Assembly (NCBI GenBank): GCA_949448405.1
Contig: CASTFX010000050.1
Span: 1-7,981 of the forward strand
Length of the DNA stretch: 7,981 nt
Origin: an uncultured Clostridia bacterium
Lineage (GTDB): Bacteria > Bacillota > Clostridia > TANB77 > CAG-508
Direction: 5' to 3'
Shown: positions 1-5,850 of the stretch, piece by piece
Numbering within the stretch: position 1 is the first letter of the stretch
Layout: each line of letters starts with the position of its first letter
Translations under genes and position numbers: made by a program
The notes under the pieces: generated by a model
Databases searched by the model: none
Told to the model about the DNA's origin: nothing
What the model saw: the letters and a program-made list of their open reading frames with translations, nothing else

Positions 1-32
1 GGCAACGTTTTTTGTTGCCCCTCCGCATTTTT
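1..32 (-). repeat. Probable third, divergent copy of the hairpin repeat, cut by the window edge
   Basis: The minus strand reads AATGCGGAGGGGCAAC, compared with AATGCGTAGGGGCGAC in copy B (14 of 16 bases alike). Here the hairpin arms are GGCAAC and GTTGCC around an A-rich seven-base loop, so both arms differ from copy B in a compensating way. The element may continue beyond base 1. Confidence 0.5.
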
Positions 33-52
33 ATAGTATAAATTTATACTAT
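33..52. repeat. 20-bp perfect palindrome after the DUF120 gene
   Basis: ATAGTATAAATTTATACTAT is fully self-complementary and starts one base past the stop codon at 54-56. It could act as a weak 3' stem or a protein site. The minus strand has AAAAATGCGG after it, not a T-run, so a classical terminator is not supported. Confidence 0.5.
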
Positions 53-53
53 C

Positions 54-419
54 TTAAATTTCTATTATTACTTTGTCATTATCTTTTAGGTCATATTTAT
101 CTCTTAACTTCTTTTCTGATACAATTTCAATTATATTTAATGGATGATCTCCTCCTGAAACATTATTGTTTTCTGGTCTTACTATGTATGCATCCTCTCC
201 TAAAATACTACATTTCTGGATAAGAACCTTATATTTTCCTCCATATTCATTTGGTAATATAGTTTCTGTATTCCTTAGAACAAATTCTTTTTCTAGCTCT
301 ACATTCAAAGTTCCTGCAAACAATTCAATTCCATACTTTTCTTTAAAAATACTGCTTATTTTATTAACCCAAAATGACGCATTTCCCATACCACTTTTTA
401 CTTTTCCATTATACATCAT
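54..419 (-). CDS. DUF120 protein, CTP-dependent riboflavin kinase-like
   Basis: A protein of about 121 residues resembling the archaeal CTP-dependent riboflavin kinase (RibK, DUF120), which makes FMN from riboflavin using CTP rather than ATP. Shared marks: an N-terminal G-K-V-x-S-G-M-G strand-loop; L-F-A-G-T-L-N-V-x-L, whose Thr and Asn bind Mg2+ and nucleotide in the archaeal enzyme; a middle strand pair; and a C-terminal H-P-L-N-I-I-E-I-V-S then K-L-R-D-K-Y-D-L-K-D-N-D. The length equals the catalytic domain alone, without the helix-turn-helix of some archaeal forms. Start choice is uncertain: ATG 419 (used here), ATG 416, or TTG 431. GGAGG at 439-435 is rather far for 419 and very close for 431. 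The start overlaps the preceding gene's stop, suggesting translational coupling. Activity is inferred from family only. Confidence 0.75.
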   Translation of the reverse strand: MMYNGKVKSGMGNASFWVNKISSIFKEKYGIELFAGTLNVELEKEFVLRNTETILPNEYGGKYKVLIQKCSILGEDAYIVRPENNNVSGGDHPLNIIEIVSEKKLRDKYDLKDNDKVIIEI

Positions 420-646
420 ATTTATATTCAACTTCCTCCATAAAAGGATATATCTCTTCTAGGTATTTTCTAGTTACCATTGACATTCTTGCTGGTGGAT
501 TTCTTTGACCGTACTGCTATTAGCTTTTGTGTATAGCAATTTTCGTTAGTTTTAAAGAGTAAATATCTATTTTTCATGTAAGTAAAATATACTTGATATC
601 CATCATCTAATATTTTCTCAAATTCTTCAATTGTATAATTTTCCAT
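409..646 (-). CDS. Small protein of unknown function, read through one +1 frameshift site at CGG
   Basis: I do not recognise the family. An ATG at 646 behind GGAAGG opens MENYTIEEFEKILDDGYQV. After 45 codons the reading meets CGG at 511. In frame it would stop at 470 with a meaningless SKKSTSKNVNGN tail (58 residues). Skipping the C at 511 continues as GQRNPPARMSMVTRKYLEEI to a TAA at 411-409, giving 78 residues. The shifted tail is more protein-like, keeping the acid-aromatic character of the head (YPFMEEVEYKYDV), and it ends where the next gene begins, as operon genes do. The product looks small, soluble, with an N-terminal helix and then strands (Y-x-V-Y-F-T-Y, R-Y-L-L-F-K). It lies 29 bases after ligA and overlaps the DUF120 gene by about 11 bases. 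Confidence 0.65.
509..511 (-). other. +1 frameshift site 4, in the 78-residue gene (CGG codon)
   Basis: Context ATA GCA GTA CGG TCA. Skipping the C at 511 resumes at GGT (glycine) and opens the frame to 409. It is a different gene and a different preceding codon (GTA) from the ligA sites, but has the same CGG trigger and the same GGN restart. Confidence 0.7.
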
Positions 647-660
647 TTAGTTTTCCTTCC

Positions 661-683
661 TTAAATAACATAGTGTTATTTAA
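661..683 (-). repeat. 9-bp inverted repeat over the ligA stop codon
   Basis: TTAAATAAC and GTTATTTAA flank a five-base loop. The hairpin covers the ligA stop codon and ends immediately before or within the GGAAGG ribosome binding site region of the next gene (about 660-655). It is all A/T apart from one pair and has no T-run, so it is not a terminator. It might tune initiation of the 78-residue gene, or be chance. Confidence 0.35.
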
Positions 684-2670
684 TCATTTCGTCAAATTCA
701 GCTTCTGTCAATACTGTAACTCCTAAGTTCTGCGCTTTTATTAGTTTACTTCCTGCTTCCTCTCCTGCTAGCACATAATCTGTCTTTTTTGATACTGAGC
801 CTGAAGTTTTACCTCCAAATTTTTCTATTATCTCTGATGCACTATCTCTTGTGTATTTTTCTAGTGTTCCTGTTAATACAAATGTCTTTCCTTCAAATCT
901 ATTATCTCTTTCTTCCTCTTCTTCTGCCTCCATATTAACACCAGCATTTTTTAATTTTTCTATTAAATCTACAGTTTGTTCTTGATTAAAAAATTCATAT
1001 ACACTATTAGCCGTTATTGTTCCTACATCTTCGATAAGGCTTAGACTACTCTCGCTTGCTTTCATTAGATTACTCATACTCTTATATTCTTTTGCAAGAT
1101 TTTTTGCTGATTTAGTTCCAATATGTCGTATTCCAAGGGCACTTATTAATTTATCTAGACTGTTATTTTTGCTTGCATTAATTGCATTAATCAAATTACT
1201 AGCAAACTTGTCTCCATTCTTTTTAAGTGACGCAATATCTTCTTTTTTTAGATAATATATATCTGATATACTTCCGAAGTAAATTTTTATTTACTAATTG
1301 CTCTATTATAGCATATCCGAAGTCCATCTATATCCATTCCTGCTTTTGAAGCAAAATGCACTATATTTCTTAATTTCCTTGCGCTACATTCTATTCCTAT
1401 GCATCTAGTTACTGCTTCTCCGATTTTCTCTTACTGCTGGTCCACCACATACAGGACATGTATCTGGCATTATAAATTCTTTCTCTTCGCCTGTTCTCTT
1501 TTCCTTTATAGCTTCTACTACTTCTGGTATTACATCTCCTGCTTTTTGAATAATAACATGGTCACCAATTCTTAAATCTTTTGCTATAATGAAATCTTCA
1601 TTATGAAGAGTAGTTTTAGATATTGTTGACCCAGCAAGTTTAACTGGCTCTAAAATTGCCATTGGTGTTATCGCTCCTGTTCTTCCTACTTGGCAAGTTA
1701 TGTCTTTTAATATAGTTTCTTTTCTTTCTGGAGGATATTTATATGCAATAGCCCATCTAGGAGTTTTAAAGTTTGTTCCTAAAATCTCTCTCAAATCTAA
1801 ATTATCAACTTTTATAACTGCACCATCAGTTCCAAATCCTAAACTTTCTCTTATTTCTCCTATTCTTTCTATTTCCTTTATAGCACTTTCTATCCCATTA
1901 CATAGTTTTTTTACTGGGTTTACATTAAATCCTAATTTTTCTAAATATTTTAATTGTTCATAATGTGAATTAAACTCATTATTTTCTAACTTTTGAACAT
2001 TAAAAATATAAATGTCTAGCGGCCTTTTAGCAGTCTTTTTGCTATCTAATTGCCTTAGAGAACCTGCCGCTGCATTTCTAGCATTTGCAAAAGTTTTTTC
2101 TTCAAGTATTTCTTGCTCTTCATTCATCTTTTCAAAGTCTTTGCTTGATATGAAAACTTCTCCACGTACTGTTATATTTATTTTTTCATTTAATTCTTTT
2201 GGTATATTTTTTATTGTTTTTAGGTTTTCTGTTACATCTTCTCCTATTTGTCCATCTCCACGTGTTGCTCCTCTTACAAACTTACCTTCTACATATTCAA
2301 GTGCAACTGAAAGTCCATCAATTTTGCCTTCTACTGTATAATTAAGACTATCTTTTTCTGTTTCTTTTCTTACTCTTGTATCAAATAGTCTCAAATCTTC
2401 TATTGTAAAAACATCTTGTAAACTTTGAAGTGGAACTTCATGTTCCACCTTATCAAATCCTTCTTTTACATGTCCCCCAACCTTTTGTGTTAGAGAATCT
2501 TTATCTATTAAATCTGGATATTCAGCTTCTAAGTTCCTAAGCTCAACCATTAACATATCATATTCAAAGTCTGTTATTTCTGGATTATCATCATCATAAT
2601 ACTTATTTGCATAATATTGAGTTTTTGCTCTTAATTCTAATATCCTTTTTCTAGCTTCTTCTTTATTCAT
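676..2670 (-). CDS. ligA: NAD+-dependent DNA ligase LigA, read through three +1 frameshift sites at CGG
   Basis: LigA seals nicks during replication and repair using NAD+. With three +1 shifts the product is 663 residues, the normal length. Order of domains: Ia and adenylation domain (about 1-315, catalytic K116 in KIDG); OB fold (about 318-400, GRTGAITPMAIL); zinc finger C405, C408, C423, C428; helix-hairpin-helix domain (about 435-580, DIDGLG and ALGIRHIG); BRCT domain (about 589-663). The reading frame must move +1 at 1422, 1319 and 1276. Without this, translation stops at 1405 after 421 residues. The coding sense between the shifts is clearly LigA, and the C-x2-C-x14-C zinc spacing is exact if each CGGA gives one residue. 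Three +1 shifts sum to three, so the tail is back in the starting frame. There is no decay elsewhere. LigA is normally essential, so I read this as a recoded gene rather than a pseudogene. The ATG at 2670 follows GAGGTAAATAGGAT. Confidence 0.9.
1274..1276 (-). other. +1 frameshift site 3 in ligA (CGG codon)
   Basis: Context AAT TTA CTT CGG AAG, after L464. Skipping the C at 1276 gives GGA AGT ATA TCA GAT ATA TAT TAT, i.e. GSISDIYY, matching the D-x-Y-x-L step that follows this helix in LigA. It shares ACTTCGGA with site 2 and lies only 43 bases from it. Confidence 0.85.
1317..1319 (-). other. +1 frameshift site 2 in ligA (CGG codon)
   Basis: Context GAT GGA CTT CGG ATA, after L450. Staying in frame reaches TAA at 1289-1287. 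Skipping the C at 1319 gives GGA TAT GCT ATA ATA GAG CAA, i.e. GYAIIEQ, completing the conserved M-D-I-D-G-L-G helix-hairpin-helix motif, with glycine at its invariant position. Confidence 0.87.
1420..1422 (-). other. +1 frameshift site 1 in ligA (CGG codon)
   Basis: Context GAA AAT CGG AGA, after N416. In frame, a TAG follows four codons later (1407-1405). Skipping the C at 1422 gives GGA GAA GCA GTA ACT AGA TGC, i.e. GEAVTRC, matching the G-E-A-V region and third zinc cysteine of E. coli LigA. The skip yields exactly 14 residues between the second and third zinc cysteines, as in the family. Confidence 0.85.
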
Positions 2671-2690
2671 TTATCCTATTTACCTCATCT

Positions 2691-3299
2691 TTATTTATCT
2701 TTTAGTAATAAGTCTTTTCCACCTTTTATATAATCCCAACCTGAAAATACTGTTGCAATTACTGATACTACTAATAATACTGATGTAATAACATTTACTG
2801 TTATCTCTATAGGAGTTAATCCTCCATTAACAAAGTTGAAGAATATATTTGTTTTATTGATATTTATAAATGCAAATATTATTGCTATCATTTGAGTTAC
2901 TGTTTTTAATTTTCCCCATTTTGAAGCTGCAATAACTGTCCCACCTTGTTCTACGGCAATCAATCTATATGCAGATACAATAAATTCACGTGTTAACACA
3001 ATTATTGGTATCCAAGCAGGTAAGTTTCCATATTCTACTAATATTAACATTGCTGACAATACTAATATTTTATCAGCTATTGGGTCTAAGAACTTTCCAA
3101 AATTTGTTACTTGATTTCTTGAACGGGCAAGATAACCGTCTAATTTATCTGTTATAGACGCTATAATGAATATCATATCCATTATTAAAAATCCTAGTGG
3201 TATTCCAAGTATTTTTCCATTTAGTTCAAAAAATGGGATTATAACCATTACTATTACAAGTAAAATCCTCGCTATTGTTAATTTATTTGGTAAATTCAT
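2691..3299 (-). CDS. pgsA: CDP-diacylglycerol--glycerol-3-phosphate 3-phosphatidyltransferase
   Basis: PgsA makes phosphatidylglycerophosphate from CDP-diacylglycerol and glycerol-3-phosphate, the committed step to phosphatidylglycerol and cardiolipin, in the cytoplasmic membrane. The 202-residue protein starts MNLPNKLTIARI, the standard N-terminus. It carries the complete CDP-alcohol phosphatidyltransferase motif at D51, D54, G55, A58, R59, G68, D72 and D76, with exact family spacing. Membrane helices lie at about 9-24, 30-50, 78-95, 97-115, 130-150 and 165-190. The start at 3299 is chosen over an in-frame ATG at 3368 because GGAGG lies seven bases upstream of it. The extra 23 residues are not family-like and overlap the terminator and possible promoter. 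ligA follows after 20 bases. Of other CDP-alcohol transferases (for example phosphatidylserine synthase), PgsA fits best by length and N-terminus. Confidence 0.93.
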   Translation of the reverse strand: MNLPNKLTIARILLVIVMVIIPFFELNGKILGIPLGFLIMDMIFIIASITDKLDGYLARSRNQVTNFGKFLDPIADKILVLSAMLILVEYGNLPAWIPIIVLTREFIVSAYRLIAVEQGGTVIAASKWGKLKTVTQMIAIIFAFININKTNIFFNFVNGGLTPIEITVNVITSVLLVVSVIATVFSGWDYIKGGKDLLLKDK

Positions 3300-3327
3300 A
3301 TTTCTTCCTCCGTTTTTATTTTTCTTT

Positions 3328-3333
3328 ATTATA
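3328..3333 (-). promoter_or_regulatory. Possible -10 box for the pgsA-ligA unit
   Basis: A perfect TATAAT lies 28 bases before the pgsA ATG and just after the terminator T-run, where a promoter for the next unit is expected. The -35 position (TTTATT, 17 bases upstream) is weak and overlaps the terminator, and there is no TGn extension. The position is persuasive but the sequence support is partial. Confidence 0.4.
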
Positions 3334-3344
3334 TCGGATATTAG

Positions 3345-3379
3345 AAAAAAAATAAAGAGGTAATGCAAAATTCCTCTCT
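3345..3379 (-). terminator. Intrinsic terminator after ytvI
   Basis: The minus strand reads AGAGAGG, a 12-base loop, CCTCTTT, then ATTTTTTTT. The seven-pair stem has one G-T wobble and is followed by eight consecutive Ts. It starts nine bases after the ytvI stop and separates the sporulation unit from the pgsA-ligA unit. Confidence 0.75.
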
Positions 3380-3387
3380 ATTTATTT

Positions 3388-4485
3388 TTATCTTTTATCA
3401 AAAATTGTTTTTACTATTCCTTTATCTATAAGTGTTTCAAATATAGGTTTTAACACTATTATAATTATTGGACCAATAAGCATTCCCATAATTCCTAATG
3501 CTTTATATCCTGTATACATTGCAATTAAAGTGAATATTGGGTGTATACCTATTTGATTACTTACAACCTTTGGCTCTAATAATTGTCTTACTACTGTTAT
3601 TATTACAAATAGTACAAATAATGCAATTGCTAAGTTTAAATCTCCTTGCATAGCTGAAATAACTGCCCATGGAATAAGTACTGTTCCTGACCCAACTATT
3701 GGAAGTGCATCAGCAAATGCTATAAATAGTGCTATAAGTAATGGATATCCAACATTTAGTCCAAATATCTTAAACAAAAATAGTCCTATTAATACTAATA
3801 TAAAGTTTATTACTATAAGGATTACTTCTGCTTTTAGATAACCTCCTAGTAGTGTTGTTATTTTTTTAATGTTTCTACTAAATCTTTTTACCCAATCTTT
3901 TGGAAAGTGATGTTCTATTTGGTCTACTATATAGAGTCTGTCTGCGCATATAAAGTATGTCGCAAGTATTGTTATTACTGCATAAATTCCAACAGTTCCT
4001 ACCTCTGAAATTTTTGTAATCATAGATGTTAGAAATTCTGTTATCCATTTTGATATTGTCTCTAAAAGATTACTTGTTGAATTTTTTAATACTCCTTCTA
4101 CTTGACTTGAAATCTTTATTTCATCAAATTTTAGTTTATCTATATATCCTGTTATATGATTGTACCCTTCATCTATGTAGTAATTTAAAGAGCTAAGTAG
4201 ATTTGAGCCTTCATCTACAAGTATAGCTATCCCCCATATTAAAAGTCCTACAATAATAGCAAACACAGCAACTAGCACAATTATCGCACTTGTCTTTCTT
4301 GTAAAACTCGTCCTTTTATGGAGTCTTTTAATTATTGGTTCTACCATTAAGGATATAATAAAAGCAATCAAAAATGGCATGTAAAACACAGCCATTTTGA
4401 ATGCAAAATATAATCCGACTATGGTTATAACTACTGTAAGTAATCTTTTAATTACTTTTTTCCAATATCCGATATCTACAACCAT
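3388..4485 (-). CDS. ytvI: Sporulation integral membrane protein YtvI (AI-2E transporter superfamily)
   Basis: A 365-residue polytopic protein, close to the B. subtilis YtvI length. About seven or eight membrane segments are visible: two near the N-terminus (about 12-50), one near 67-90, then an extracytoplasmic amphipathic region (about 92-160), and a C-terminal block from about 165 onward. Family marks include ATYFICADR, the motif DALPIVGSGTVLIPWA and LEPKVVSNQIGIHP, which are typical of the AI-2E/PerM superfamily; together they fit the YtvI sporulation subfamily best. Export of AI-2 should not be assumed. YtvI genes are sporulation-associated but the substrate is unknown. A strong AGGAGG lies six bases before the ATG at 4485. 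The gene closes the ytfJ-CBS-ytvI unit and is followed by an intrinsic terminator. Confidence 0.88.
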   Translation of the reverse strand: MVVDIGYWKKVIKRLLTVVITIVGLYFAFKMAVFYMPFLIAFIISLMVEPIIKRLHKRTSFTRKTSAIIVLVAVFAIIVGLLIWGIAILVDEGSNLLSSLNYYIDEGYNHITGYIDKLKFDEIKISSQVEGVLKNSTSNLLETISKWITEFLTSMITKISEVGTVGIYAVITILATYFICADRLYIVDQIEHHFPKDWVKRFSRNIKKITTLLGGYLKAEVILIVINFILVLIGLFLFKIFGLNVGYPLLIALFIAFADALPIVGSGTVLIPWAVISAMQGDLNLAIALFVLFVIITVVRQLLEPKVVSNQIGIHPIFTLIAMYTGYKALGIMGMLIGPIIIIVLKPIFETLIDKGIVKTIFDKR

Positions 4486-4538
4486 TTATTTCCTCCTAAA
4501 TATTTTTTCATTTGCTTATTTAATTTTATGCTTGTTAC

Positions 4539-4982
4539 TTAGGCATTATTCTTACAATTACCACCACATTTGCATATATGTTCTACAGTATCTGAAACTT
4601 CTTTTGCAGATACATTTTTACTATTTGCAAGATTTCCAAGTGTAAGCATACCAACTATTCTGTCGTTTTCAAGTACTGGTATTCTTCTAACTTGCATTTC
4701 TGACATTAGCTTAGTTGCTTCTTGCACATCAGTGTCACAACCACAGCAGCATACATCACATGTCATTACATCACTAATTGGAGTTGTTTGTGCGTCTTTA
4801 TCACATGCAACGCATCTTAATGTAATATCTCTATCTGTGATAATCCCTACAACATTTTTATTGTCATCACATATTGGCATACTTCCTACATGATATTCAT
4901 TCATTCTTTTAGCAGCATCGCTTACTGTATCACTAGGTTTACAGCAGCATATGTCTAAACTCATACATTCTCTAACTTTCAT
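4539..4982 (-). CDS. Cysteine-rich protein with two CBS domains
   Basis: A 147-residue stand-alone CBS-pair (Bateman) protein: CBS1 at about 7-62 (VSDAAKRMNEYHVGSMPI, NVVGIITDRDIT) and CBS2 at about 72-125 (VQEATKLMSEMQVRRIPVL, IVGMLTLGNLA). Such pairs usually bind adenine nucleotides and regulate a partner. This one has 15 cysteines, about 10% of its residues. They form CCC at 12-14, a CCCGC cluster before CBS2, and CKCGGNC at 137-143 near the end. Clustered Cys in a cytoplasmic anaerobe protein may bind metal or sense redox state (inference). There is no fused enzyme or channel domain. SD AAGGAGAG precedes the ATG at 4982. It lies 19 bases after ytfJ and 53 bases before ytvI, so it is probably co-transcribed with both sporulation genes. 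Confidence 0.88.
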   Translation of the reverse strand: MKVRECMSLDICCCKPSDTVSDAAKRMNEYHVGSMPICDDNKNVVGIITDRDITLRCVACDKDAQTTPISDVMTCDVCCCGCDTDVQEATKLMSEMQVRRIPVLENDRIVGMLTLGNLANSKNVSAKEVSDTVEHICKCGGNCKNNA

Positions 4983-5001
4983 TTTTTCTCTCCTTCATAT
5001 A

Positions 5002-5625
5002 TTAATCATCAAATTCTTCTGTTTCGTCAACATCAGCAAATATTTCTATCTCTGGTGGGACTTCATTATATTCATACTCATATGTTTCGCTTGCTTTTGA
5101 CCTATTTCTTCTAGGCTTTGTTTTAGATGTACTAGTTGTTTTCTCATTTTTAGCTTCTTTTGCTGTAGTTGTTGTTGAAGCTTGCTTTGGTTCTTTTGAT
5201 TTTTCTTCTTTTTTTATTTGCATTTGTTTGTTAATTAAAGAATTAACTTTTTCAATTGCATCTGGTACATAATCTAGTAGCTTATCTACTGCTGAAGTGT
5301 GAGATACTGGTAGTAGTTTTACATTGTTTGCTTGTACTACTAAAAATGCTATTGGATTAATATTAACTCCTGCTCCACTTCCTCCGCCAAATGGTAGTCT
5401 GTATTGTACTTGTTCTTCTTCATCTCTTCTCGAATATTCGTTTATTGTTTCTCCTTTAAACTCGCTTCCTCCTGCTGCAAATCCAAATGATACTTTTGAT
5501 ATTGGTATAATTATTACATTATTGTTTGTTTCAATAGGTTCTCCAATTATTGTGTTTACATCAATCATATCTTGGATGCTATTCATAGCTGTAATCATAA
5601 GACCTTCTATTGGATGTTCACTCAT
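5002..5625 (-). CDS. ytfJ: Sporulation protein YtfJ (GerW family)
   Basis: YtfJ/GerW is a small forespore protein linked to spore germination in Bacillus; its biochemical role is unknown. The first 130 or so residues are typical: MSEHPIEGLMITAMNSIQDM, then TIIGEPIE, the strand IIIPISKVSFGFAAGGSEF, a glycine-rich PFGGGSGAGVNINPIAFLV and the closing LLDYVPDAIEKV. After about residue 134 comes a 70-residue tail absent from the roughly 150-residue Bacillus protein: a Lys/Thr/Ser-rich basic part (KPRRNRSK near 170) and then an acidic end (VDETEEFDD). The ATG at 5625 follows AAGGAAGGAT at good spacing. It is the first gene of a probable unit with the CBS protein (19-base gap) and ytvI, behind a candidate forespore promoter. 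Confidence 0.93.
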   Translation of the reverse strand: MSEHPIEGLMITAMNSIQDMIDVNTIIGEPIETNNNVIIIPISKVSFGFAAGGSEFKGETINEYSRRDEEEQVQYRLPFGGGSGAGVNINPIAFLVVQANNVKLLPVSHTSAVDKLLDYVPDAIEKVNSLINKQMQIKKEEKSKEPKQASTTTTAKEAKNEKTTSTSKTKPRRNRSKASETYEYEYNEVPPEIEIFADVDETEEFDD

Positions 5626-5666
5626 ATTTTATCCTTCCTTTCTTTTATGAATCTATATTACATAAA

Positions 5667-5696
5667 TAATATGTACCATTTTTACACCATTTATAC
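5667..5696 (-). promoter_or_regulatory. Candidate sigma-G (forespore) promoter of ytfJ
   Basis: GTATA (5696-5692), an 18-base spacer and CATATTA (5673-5667) match the sigma-G consensus known from B. subtilis (G-n-A-T-R, about 18 bases, C-A-T-n-H-T-A). Transcription would start near 5660, about 35 bases before the ytfJ ATG, and the terminator at 5793-5834 isolates this promoter from upstream reading. A sigma-F reading of the same stretch fits less well at the -10. The match agrees with the forespore role known for YtfJ, but the region is AT-rich. Confidence 0.55.
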
Positions 5697-5792
5697 AATT
5701 TATCCTAATTTTTGCATTTTTTATTTAAAGGAAAAATTTTTTTACAAAGTGAATAAGTAGTGCTCGCTCCTATATTTTATATTTATCAAATA

Positions 5793-5834
5793 ATAAAAAG
5801 ACACCACAAATGCTAGTAACTAACATTTATGGTG
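5793..5834 (-). terminator. Intrinsic terminator after the GtrA-family gene
   Basis: The minus strand reads CACCATAAATG, TTAG, TTA, CTAG, CATTTGTGGTG and then TCTTTTTATT. The arms pair over about 15 bases with one A-G mismatch and a TTA loop, and the stem is followed directly by a U-rich tract. It begins 17 bases after the stop codon at 5851, a textbook position. Confidence 0.85.
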
Positions 5835-5850
5835 CTACTGAAATAGCTGT

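Noticed and set aside
33..52. Intrinsic terminator for the last unit
   Set aside because: The palindrome is purely A/T except for two pairs and no T-run follows on the minus strand.
676..1194. A separate gene starting at TTG 1194 (HhH plus BRCT only)
   Set aside because: The sequence upstream continues LigA in the corrected frame without a break, there is no ribosome binding site, and L492 is simply an internal residue.
676..2670. ligA as a decayed pseudogene
   Set aside because: Apart from three single-base shifts at CGG, all 663 residues, catalytic Lys, zinc cysteines, HhH and BRCT are intact, with no in-frame stops in the recoded reading.
3300..3368. N-terminal extension of pgsA to ATG 3368
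   Set aside because: It overlaps the terminator hairpin and possible promoter, is not family-like, and the inner ATG at 3299 has GGAGG at ideal spacing.
3388..4485. AI-2 quorum-sensing exporter
   Set aside because: The superfamily name is misleading; motifs and the sporulation neighbours fit YtvI better.
4570..4893. Plus-strand open frames opposite the CBS, ligA, ytfJ, pgsA and scpA genes
   Set aside because: They are shadows of recognised minus-strand genes, with skewed composition, no family features and no ribosome binding sites.
5572..5760. A 62-residue plus-strand frame overlapping the ytfJ start
   Set aside because: It covers the ytfJ ribosome binding site and promoter on the other strand and its residues reflect AT-rich spacer; no start signal.
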